A stretch of 14,866 nucleotides of DNA from DATKJY01 sp964540105 (GTDB lineage: Bacteria; Zixibacteria; MSB-5A5; GN15; FEB-12), in the NCBI GenBank assembly GCA_964540105.1, contig CAZILL010000004.1, positions 1 through 14,866 on the forward strand, written 5' to 3'. The notes under the pieces were generated by a model. It was not told where the DNA came from, ran no database searches, and saw nothing but the letters and a program-made list of their open reading frames with translations. Position 1 is the first letter of the stretch. Every line of letters starts with the position of its first letter. Positions 6,601 through 12,723 of this stretch are shown here, one piece after another. Made by a program: the position numbers and the translations under genes.

Positions 6601-7418
6601 AAGCTGCCGACCTGCTCAACACCAAGAAGCAAGAAATGGAAATAGAGATCGACAAGATCCAGCGAGGCGCGGAGCTTCCTCCCGGTGTCAAACAATTGGT
6701 AAAAGTAACCATTGCCATTCGTCGCAAGATTTCGGTCGGCGACAAGATGGCCGGACGTCACGGCAACAAAGGGGTTGTGTCCAAGATCGTTCCGGTCGAG
6801 GATATGCCCTACATGGCCGACGGCACGACCGTTGACGTGCTGCTCAATCCGCTCGGCGTTCCGTCCCGTATGAACGTCGGTCAGATCCTTGAGACACATC
6901 TGGCGTGGGCCGCCAAGCGCCTTGGTGAGAATATCGCCACACCCGTGTTCGACGGAGCCAAGATCGGCGACATCAAGGAGAAACTTCGCCAGGCCAACCT
7001 GCCGGAGAATGGGAAGATCACGCTGTACGATGGTTACACGGGAGACGCGTTCGACAACCCGGTGACCGTTGGCTATATGTATATGCTGAAGCTTTCGCAC
7101 CTCGTAGATGACAAGATTCACGCGCGCTCGATTGGGCCGTACTCGCTCGTCACCCAGCAGCCGCTCGGTGGAAAGGCGCAGTTCGGTGGTCAACGTTTCG
7201 GAGAGATGGAAGTCTGGGCGCTGGAAGCATATGGCGCGGCATATACTCTCCAAGAGATGCTGACCGTGAAATCGGACGACGTGACCGGACGCAGCCGAGT
7301 CTATGAAGCGATCGTGAAGGGAGAGAACCCGCCAGAGCCGGGCTATCCCGAAGCGTTTAACGTCCTCGTGAAAGAGCTTCAAGCGCTCGGATTGAACGTC
7401 CTGCTTAAGGAAAACTGA
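3642..7418 (+). CDS. rpoB: DNA-directed RNA polymerase subunit beta
   Basis: A 1258-aa RpoB, which with RpoC forms the catalytic core of RNA polymerase. The rifampicin region is intact: FFGSSQLSQFMDQTNPLSE from residue 454, with D465, H475 and S480 at the positions of E. coli D516, H526 and S531, so no classic resistance substitution is present there. ETPEGPNIGLI follows. GDKMAGRHGNKG starts at about residue 1033, and the C-terminus carries the clamp-joining QFGGQRFGEMEVWALEAYGAAYTLQEMLTVKSDDV. A charged insert of about 120 residues (roughly 890-1015, starting KKQEKNEIAAVKKLYNRK) precedes GDKMAG, as in proteobacterial and FCB-type beta subunits. The start is TTG 3642, chosen on its SD; ATG 3657 would shorten the protein by five residues. 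A 265-nt hairpin-rich gap precedes it. Confidence 0.98.
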   Translation: MPDSSMKSRINYASIPDATEMPNLLEVQLHSYEEFLQANVAPHKRAPKGLEQIFREIFPVTDIHENYTLEYVKYHLGPTRYSIDECRERNMSFAAPLRVTMRLVSRQGEGEQKEIKDIIEQDVYLGELPLITQWGTFIINGAERVIVSQLHRSPGVSFDDEIHPNGKKLYSARVIPYRGSWVEFNMDINDVMFVYIDSKRKLPVTTLLRAIGYSTDEELVKEFYKTEKFPLSGKKAKDYEDVHTAETAINKETGEVLFQVGEPLTEKVIETLTENGYRNIIVVPSEEKKDAHVILNTIRKDSTKSREEALIKIYALVRPGETPKLDMAEGLVDKLFFNTKRYDLGEVGRYMINQRLNLDIPLTKTVFDPKDFIEISKYLIGLRNDAQGSFTDDIDHLGNRRARTVGELLSNLFSVGLSRVARTIRERLSLKDQENVTPQLLVNARTVSSVVETFFGSSQLSQFMDQTNPLSELTHKRRLSALGPGGLTRERAGFEVRDVHHTHYGRVCPIETPEGPNIGLISSMATFARINKYGFLETPYRKVTNGKVTDQVEYLSADQEDRYYIAQSNEPLGKDHKFVNDIIYARRRSDYPMITAGEVQYMDVSPRQIVSVAASLIPFLEHDDANRALMGSNMQRQAVPLLKTEAPVIGTGMERKVAVDAGVVVRARRGGTVVYVDSERVIVRPNVKMKAGSLGYFEDDEYKMTKFRRSNQDTCISYRPVVKLGADVKEGDTLADGPAVDRGELALGNNSLAAFMPWRGYNYEDAIILSERLVHQDIFTSIHIEEYELQVRDTKRGAEEITREIPNVSEEALLNLDEMGIVRSGAEVEAGDILAGKVTPKGETELSPEERLLRAIFGEKAGDVRDASLKAPPGMKGVVIKTRVFSRKERTEDAKKQEKNEIAAVKKLYNRKIADITMLRNKRLGELLEGHTSRMVRSAIDNSVMVRSGHKYKADFFESFDVDNAVAAEGYCADATTNKHVDAIVAEAADLLNTKKQEMEIEIDKIQRGAELPPGVKQLVKVTIAIRRKISVGDKMAGRHGNKGVVSKIVPVEDMPYMADGTTVDVLLNPLGVPSRMNVGQILETHLAWAAKRLGENIATPVFDGAKIGDIKEKLRQANLPENGKITLYDGYTGDAFDNPVTVGYMYMLKLSHLVDDKIHARSIGPYSLVTQQPLGGKAQFGGQRFGEMEVWALEAYGAAYTLQEMLTVKSDDVTGRSRVYEAIVKGENPPEPGYPEAFNVLVKELQALGLNVLLKEN

Positions 7419-7419
7419 T

Positions 7420-7438
7420 ACTTCGTCGATGGCGAAGT
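7420..7438 (+). promoter_or_regulatory. Hairpin in the rpoB-rpoC gap
   Basis: ACTTCG (7420-7425) pairs with CGAAGT (7433-7438), extended inward by a U-G and a C-G pair to leave a GAU triloop. It begins two bases after the rpoB stop. No U-run follows, so termination is unlikely; it may mark an mRNA processing site or protect the rpoB 3' end. The 63-nt gap shows no convincing promoter. Confidence 0.4.
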
Positions 7439-7481
7439 TGACGATGGAATGTGCGCGATACGTGAGACAAAGGAGTAGACC

Positions 7482-10400
7482 GTGGTCGATATGATGGGAA
7501 AAGGCACAGCGCAGCAGAAGAAACCATCCGGTTTCCAGGCCATTCAGATACAGATCGCTTCACCAGAAGTGATTCTCTCGTGGTCGTTCGGCGAAGTGAC
7601 AAAACCGGAGACGATCAACTATCGGTCGTTTAAGCCCGAGCGCGACGGCTTATTCTGTGAGCGCATTTTTGGTCCGGTAAAGGACTGGGAGTGCACCTGC
7701 GGAAAGTACAAGCGCATTCGGTTTCGCGGTATCGTGTGCGATCGCTGCGGCGTCGAAGTGACCCAATCGAAAGTTCGTCGCGAACGTATGGGGCACATCG
7801 AATTGGCCGTTCCCGTCTCGCACATCTGGTACTTTAAGTCCTTGCCTTCGCGTATCGGTCATATGCTCGATCTCTCAATCCGGGAACTGGAGAAGATTCT
7901 CTATTACGAAGCGTATATCGTTATCGATCCGGGTAATACCTCGTTCGAACAAGGTGACGTACTCACTGAAGAGGAGTTCATAGACCTGGAAGAGGCTGGC
8001 AAGCAGTTCGATGCCCGCATGGGGGCCGAGGCTATCCGCGAGCTCTTGAAGAGAATTGATATGGATGAGATGGTTGCCACTTTGCGCGCACAGGTGAAAG
8101 TCGAAACCTCCGTCCAGCGCAAGAAAGACACCTTGAAGCGCCTGCGGATCTTCGAGTCGTTCCGTCAATCTCCGAATAGACCGGAGTGGATGGTGATGAA
8201 CATCATTCCAATCATCCCCCCCGATCTTCGACCCCTGGTGCCCCTCGAGGGGGGGCGTTTTGCGACTTCAGACCTCAACGATCTTTACCGACGGGTGATC
8301 AACCGCAACAATCGTCTCAAGAAGTTGATAGAGATTCAGGCCCCTGAAGTCATCCTGCGAAATGAAAAGCGAATGCTGCAGGAATCCGTCGACGCCCTTT
8401 TTGACAATGGACGCCGGACCCATTCTGTTCGCGGTGATTCCAAGCGACCGCTCAAATCACTCTCTGACTTGCTGAAGGGCAAGCAGGGACGATTCCGTCA
8501 GAACCTTCTCGGCAAGCGCGTCGACTATTCCGGTCGTTCTGTCATCGTGGTCGGTCCAGAGTTGAAACTTCATCAGTGTGGTCTCCCCAAGAACATGGCG
8601 CTGGAACTCTTCAAGCCGTTCATCATCATGAAGCTCGAAGAGAAAGGGTACGTACAGACGGTCAAGTCCGCCAAGAAGCTGGTCGAAAAAGAGCGGCCTG
8701 AAGTCTGGGACATTCTGGAAGAGATCATTGAAGATCATCCCGTGCTTCTGAACCGCGCCCCAACCCTTCACCGGTTGGGTATTCAGGCCTTCTATCCCGT
8801 TCTGGTCGAAGGGAAGGCGATTCGCCTGCACCCGCTGGTTTGTACCGCCTTCAACGCTGACTTCGACGGTGACCAGATGGCCGTTCACGTGCCTCTCTCC
8901 TTCGAAGCTCAACTCGAGGCGCAGGTGCTTATGCTGTCGACCAACAATATTTTGGTGCCGTCCTCTGGTCGGCCGATCGCTATCCCCAACCAGGACATCG
9001 TGATTGGGTGTTACTACCTGACCAAGAGTCGCCCGGGGGCAAAGGGGGAAGGCATGAAATTCTATTCGAAAGATGAAGCGCTCATGTCGTTCGACTTCGG
9101 AATGATCGACATGCACGCTATGGTAGAGGTCCGTATGGATGGTCAGCTGATCAAGACGACTGCCGGTCGATTGAAATTCAACGGAATGCTCCCAAAGAAA
9201 ATGCCCTATTTCAATGACACAACGTCCAAGGGAAAACTCGAGGAGCTTATCAGTCGCGCGTACTTGTTATATGGTCAAAGCGAGACTATTCTCCTTCTCG
9301 ACCGCCTCAAAGAGATCGGATTCGAATCCGCCACTCGTGCCGGTGTGACCGTCTCTATCGACGATCTGGTCATCCCCGACGAGAAGAACGTTCTCATCGA
9401 CGATGCCAAGAAGAAAGTCGCTAAGATTCAGAAACAGTATGATCGCGGCGTCATCACCAATAGCGAGCGGTATAACCAGGTAATCGACGCCTGGACCCGT
9501 ACTACGGCCGAAGTCTCGGACGTCATGTTCGAAAGTCTGAGAAAAGATAAGGACGGTTTCAATCCGGTGTTCATGATGGCCGACTCAGGTGCCAGAGGTT
9601 CAAAAGAACAGATTCGCCAGCTGGCCGGCATGCGCGGCCTCATGGCCAAGCCGCAGAAGAAGATCACGGGTGGTGTGGGCGAAATCATCGAAACTCCCGT
9701 CGTATCAAACTTCCGTGAAGGTCTTTCGGTACAAGAGTACTTCATTTCTACTCACGGTGCCCGCAAGGGATTGGCTGACACCGCTCTGAAGACAGCCGAC
9801 GCCGGTTACCTGACGCGGCGACTGGTTGATGTTGCCCAGGATGTTATCATCCGCGAGCCTGACTGCGGAACAATTCTCGGCCTTGATGTCTCCGCCCTGA
9901 AAGAAGGGGAGGAGATTATCGAATCACTTCGCGACCGTATCCTCGGGCGCGTTGCCCTCGACGACATCTACGACCCCATCTCGGAGAAGCTGATTGTCTC
10001 GGCTGGTGATGAAATCAAGGAAGCTGAAGCGCTCGCGATCGAAGAAGCCGGCACTGATATTGTCCGTATTCGCTCGGTGCTTACCTGCGAATCAAAATAC
10101 GGTGTTTGCGCCAAGTGTTACGGCCGAAATCTGGCGAGCATGAGGCTGGTTGATATCGGCGAAGCCGCCGGCGTAATCGCGGCTCAGTCAATCGGCGAAC
10201 CGGGAACTCAGTTAACGCTTCGTACCTTCCACATCGGAGGTACGGCTGCGCGTATCGCCGAACAATCCCGAGTGGAAGCAAAATATGACGGCGTTGTGCA
10301 ACTGGAACAGATTCGCCTTGTGGATCAGGCCGACGGCACATCGATTGTTATCAGCCGGGAAGGGGCTGGCGAGGCACACATCATAGATAGCAAAGGGCGG

Positions 10401-11585
10401 GTTCGCACGCGCCTGAAAGTCCCATATGCGGCTCACCTTCTGGTCAAGAATGGGCAGGAAGTCAAACGGGGTGATGTCGTCTTCGAATGGGATCCCTACA
10501 CTGGGGCCATCGTGTCCGAACGCAGCGGAAAAGTGAAATTCCAGGACATCATCAAGGACGTCACCTTCCGCGAAGAAATCGACGATCAGACTGGCCGAAT
10601 CCAGCAGAAAATCGTCGAACACCGAGACAAGACACTGTTCCCGACCGTTCTACTCACCGATCAGCACGAGAAGAACATCGCCAGCTACCGCATTCCTACC
10701 GAGGCCCAGCTTCAGATCCACGATGGACAGGATGTGAAGGCGGGTGACCTGCTGGCCAAGATGCCGCGCGTGATCTCCAAGTCTCGAGATATCACCGGCG
10801 GTTTGCCGCGAGTGGCGGAACTCTTCGAAGCCCGCCGACCGCATGACCCGGCGGTGATTTCCGAAGTTGACGGTATCGTCGAATTCTCAAAAGTGGTTCG
10901 CGGTCAACAGCAGATCATCGTCAAGGGAGAGCAGGACGAAGTCAAAGAATATATGATCCCGCACGGTAAACATCTCATGGTGCACGATGGCGACTACGTG
11001 CGAGCCGGAGATCGACTCTGCGAGGGGTCAGTCGACCCCCACGACATTCTGAAGATTCTCGGTGTGTACGAAGTCCAGCGTTACCTTGTTAACGAGATCC
11101 AGGAAGTATACCGACTCCAGGGTGTGAAGATCAACGATAAACATATCGAAGTTATCGTCCGCCAGATGTTGCAGAAGGTGGTCGTGGATCACGCTGGCGA
11201 CACCAATTTCCTCGAAGGGGAGAAGGTGGATAAGGGCAAGTTCGTAGAAGAGAATGCGCGCGTAATCGCCGAGGGCGGGGATCCGGCCACGGCAGAATCG
11301 CTCCTTCTGGGCATTACCCGGGCATCGCTCTCTACCGAGAGCTTCATCTCCGCGGCTTCATTCCAGGAGACCACACGAGTCCTGACCGAGGCCGCTATTT
11401 CGGGCAAAATCGACGCGCTCCTTGGCCTTAAGGAGAATGTCATCATCGGCCATCTGATTCCTGCCGGTACCGGAATCGAGCGCTACCGCAATGTCAGCGT
11501 CCAACATGAGGGCGGAATTCTGCCGGTGGCGCCGGTTGAACAGGTCGAGGTGACGGTGGCGGACATTTTCAAAGAAAACGCTTGA
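7482..11585 (+). CDS. rpoC: DNA-directed RNA polymerase subunit beta'
   Basis: A 1367-aa RpoC. The N-terminal zinc site is C71, C73, C86 and C89. RVDYSGRSVIVVGPELKLHQCGLPK starts at R346. The catalytic NADFDGDQMAVH has Mg-binding D460, D462 and D464, the same numbers as in E. coli. The second zinc site is C795, C869, C876 and C879. The trigger-loop helix GEAAGVIAAQSIGEPGTQLTLRTFHIGG starts near residue 893. A long insert of sandwich-barrel-like sequence follows (roughly 925-1110), like SI3 of Gram-negative beta', before the conserved SRDITGGLPRVAELFEARRP. GTG 7482 is preceded by AAAGGAG at 7469-7475, 6 nt away; ATG 7491 has poorer spacing. The stop TGA lies inside the -35 box of the next candidate promoter. 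Confidence 0.98.
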   Translation: MVDMMGKGTAQQKKPSGFQAIQIQIASPEVILSWSFGEVTKPETINYRSFKPERDGLFCERIFGPVKDWECTCGKYKRIRFRGIVCDRCGVEVTQSKVRRERMGHIELAVPVSHIWYFKSLPSRIGHMLDLSIRELEKILYYEAYIVIDPGNTSFEQGDVLTEEEFIDLEEAGKQFDARMGAEAIRELLKRIDMDEMVATLRAQVKVETSVQRKKDTLKRLRIFESFRQSPNRPEWMVMNIIPIIPPDLRPLVPLEGGRFATSDLNDLYRRVINRNNRLKKLIEIQAPEVILRNEKRMLQESVDALFDNGRRTHSVRGDSKRPLKSLSDLLKGKQGRFRQNLLGKRVDYSGRSVIVVGPELKLHQCGLPKNMALELFKPFIIMKLEEKGYVQTVKSAKKLVEKERPEVWDILEEIIEDHPVLLNRAPTLHRLGIQAFYPVLVEGKAIRLHPLVCTAFNADFDGDQMAVHVPLSFEAQLEAQVLMLSTNNILVPSSGRPIAIPNQDIVIGCYYLTKSRPGAKGEGMKFYSKDEALMSFDFGMIDMHAMVEVRMDGQLIKTTAGRLKFNGMLPKKMPYFNDTTSKGKLEELISRAYLLYGQSETILLLDRLKEIGFESATRAGVTVSIDDLVIPDEKNVLIDDAKKKVAKIQKQYDRGVITNSERYNQVIDAWTRTTAEVSDVMFESLRKDKDGFNPVFMMADSGARGSKEQIRQLAGMRGLMAKPQKKITGGVGEIIETPVVSNFREGLSVQEYFISTHGARKGLADTALKTADAGYLTRRLVDVAQDVIIREPDCGTILGLDVSALKEGEEIIESLRDRILGRVALDDIYDPISEKLIVSAGDEIKEAEALAIEEAGTDIVRIRSVLTCESKYGVCAKCYGRNLASMRLVDIGEAAGVIAAQSIGEPGTQLTLRTFHIGGTAARIAEQSRVEAKYDGVVQLEQIRLVDQADGTSIVISREGAGEAHIIDSKGRVRTRLKVPYAAHLLVKNGQEVKRGDVVFEWDPYTGAIVSERSGKVKFQDIIKDVTFREEIDDQTGRIQQKIVEHRDKTLFPTVLLTDQHEKNIASYRIPTEAQLQIHDGQDVKAGDLLAKMPRVISKSRDITGGLPRVAELFEARRPHDPAVISEVDGIVEFSKVVRGQQQIIVKGEQDEVKEYMIPHGKHLMVHDGDYVRAGDRLCEGSVDPHDILKILGVYEVQRYLVNEIQEVYRLQGVKINDKHIEVIVRQMLQKVVVDHAGDTNFLEGEKVDKGKFVEENARVIAEGGDPATAESLLLGITRASLSTESFISAASFQETTRVLTEAAISGKIDALLGLKENVIIGHLIPAGTGIERYRNVSVQHEGGILPVAPVEQVEVTVADIFKENA

Positions 11586-11609
11586 CATTAATGAGTGTTT
11601 GGATAGATT
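11582..11609 (+). promoter_or_regulatory. Sigma70-type promoter candidate for the str operon
   Basis: TTGACA at 11582-11587 matches the -35 consensus 6/6. TAGATT at 11604-11609 matches the -10 box 4/6. The spacer is 16 bp. Transcription would begin near 11616, giving a leader of about 43 nt to the rpsL TTG. The TGA stop of rpoC is contained in the -35 box. It would let rpsL-rpsG-fusA-tuf be expressed more strongly than rpoBC, in keeping with the high demand for S12, S7, EF-G and EF-Tu. Confidence 0.6.
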
Positions 11610-11658
11610 ACGAATCTCTTTGTGAGAATTTTGTTGAAATAACCTTTTCGGAGTAGTT

Positions 11659-12033
11659 TTGCCGACTATAAATCAGTTGATCCGCTTAGGGCGGAAAGAA
11701 ATTGTTGAGAAAACCAAGACTCCGGCGCTGAATCAGTCGCCGCAGAAGCGTGGTGTCTGCACGAGAGTGTACACGTCGACTCCCAAGAAGCCGAACTCGG
11801 CGCTGAGAAAAGTAGCGCGCGTGCGCCTGACAAATCAGATGGAAGTGACGGCGTATATTCCCGGTGAAGGGCACAACCTTCAGGAGCACTCGATCGTCCT
11901 TATCCGAGGCGGTCGTGTCAAGGATTTGCCCGGCGTGCGTTATCATATTATTCGAGGTTCGATGGATACCTCGGGAGTTACCGAGCGCAAGCGGAGTCGG
12001 TCAAAGTACGGGGCCAAGAAACCTAAGGCTTAA
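11659..12033 (+). CDS. rpsL: 30S ribosomal protein S12
   Basis: A 124-aa S12, which sits at the decoding centre and controls accuracy. Conserved blocks are CPQKRGVCTRVYTSTPKKPNSALRK (with S for the first C), GEGHNLQEHSIVLIRGGRVKDLPGVRYH and SRSKYGAKKPKA. The lysines whose change gives streptomycin resistance are present (K43/K44 and K88), and D89 is the residue methylthiolated by RimO in other bacteria. It is the short form, without the insert near residue 20 found in Firmicutes. The start is TTG 11659 with GGAG at 11650-11653, 5 nt upstream; no ATG start is available near the conserved N-terminus. It is first in the str operon after the promoter overlapping the rpoC stop. Confidence 0.98.
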   Translation: MPTINQLIRLGRKEIVEKTKTPALNQSPQKRGVCTRVYTSTPKKPNSALRKVARVRLTNQMEVTAYIPGEGHNLQEHSIVLIRGGRVKDLPGVRYHIIRGSMDTSGVTERKRSRSKYGAKKPKA

Positions 12034-12047
12034 GGCGAGAAGAGAGA

Positions 12048-12518
12048 ATGTCGCGAAGAATACGAATTGGACGACGGGGCGTTATGCCCGACTACAAATA
12101 TGGTGATCGGATGATCTCAGCATTTGTGGCTTGCCTGATGAAGGACGGCAAGCGTTCAACAGCGGAAGGCTGTATGTATAGCGCTTTGGACATGCTTGAG
12201 AAGAAAACAGGACAGGGGGGGCTTGAGGTTTTTCACAAGGCGATGAACAATGTCAAGCCTGTCCTTGAAGTAAAGTCGCGTCGAGTCGGCGGTGCTACCT
12301 ACCAGGTACCGGTTGAAGTCCGAGCTGATCGACGTACGGCACTGGCAATTCGATGGATTTTGACCTACTCGAAGGGTCGTAATGAGAAATCGATGGCGGA
12401 AAAACTTGCCGCTGAATTCATGTCCGCGGCGAATAACGAAGGCGCCTCAATAAAGAAGAAGGAGGATACCCATAAAATGGCCGAAGCCAACAAGGCTTTC
12501 GCCCATTTCAAATGGTAA
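12048..12518 (+). CDS. rpsG: 30S ribosomal protein S7
   Basis: A 156-aa S7, full length. It nucleates assembly of the 30S head by binding the 3' major domain of 16S rRNA and lines the E-site exit. Motifs include MSRR near the start, DGKRSTAEGCMYSALDMLEKKTGQ, NVKPVLEVKSRRVGGATYQVPVEVRADRR and the C-terminal KKKEDTHKMAEANKAFAHFKW. ATG 12048 has AAGGCGAG as a modest SD about 8 nt upstream. The gap from rpsL is only 14 nt, so the E. coli-type S7 repressor site between rpsL and rpsG has no room. A seven-G run at 12215-12221 encodes Gly-Gly with the frame intact. A 205-nt gap to fusA follows. Confidence 0.98.
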   Translation: MSRRIRIGRRGVMPDYKYGDRMISAFVACLMKDGKRSTAEGCMYSALDMLEKKTGQGGLEVFHKAMNNVKPVLEVKSRRVGGATYQVPVEVRADRRTALAIRWILTYSKGRNEKSMAEKLAAEFMSAANNEGASIKKKEDTHKMAEANKAFAHFKW

Positions 12519-12723
12519 GGTTAGCTCTCACGAGGAACCGATTGACGCGTTCCATTGAGTATTGATTTTCAACTCCGAGGGTAACTTTTGCGTACGACGA
12601 GCGATTAACGACGAGAAGCTGACGATCCGGTACTTTGTCCCCTGCTGATAAAAACGCCCGGCGTAGTCTCTTCTTGGATGACGACGCGATTTGAGTTTAT
12701 GGGATATCAGTTAGGGATTTTTT
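12519..12723 (+). other. Long rpsG-fusA spacer without a recognisable gene
   Basis: These 205 nt separate two genes that are usually close. I see no convincing ORF, no strong hairpin with a U-run and no good promoter. A TTGACG at 12542-12547 lacks a convincing -10 box. Small elements are a TTGA-TTT-TCAA hairpin (12562-12572), an ACGACGAG direct repeat (12594-12601 and 12608-12615) and the fusA SD TAGGGA (12712-12717). It may hold an untranslated regulatory leader for EF-G, but nothing seen proves that. Confidence 0.5.

Noticed and set aside
5982..7382. 466-aa open frame on the minus strand inside rpoB
   Set aside because: It is fully antisense to a conserved, full-length rpoB, and its translation shows no recognisable domain. 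Long antisense frames are expected from the codon pattern of this gene.
8241..8252. 12-bp palindrome CCCCTCGAGGGG in rpoC
   Set aside because: It encodes the strongly conserved PLEGG segment of beta', so codon choice at conserved residues explains it well enough.
12542..12570. Possible fusA promoter with TTGACG as -35 box
   Set aside because: No -10 hexamer with more than three matches lies at 16-18 bp spacing.
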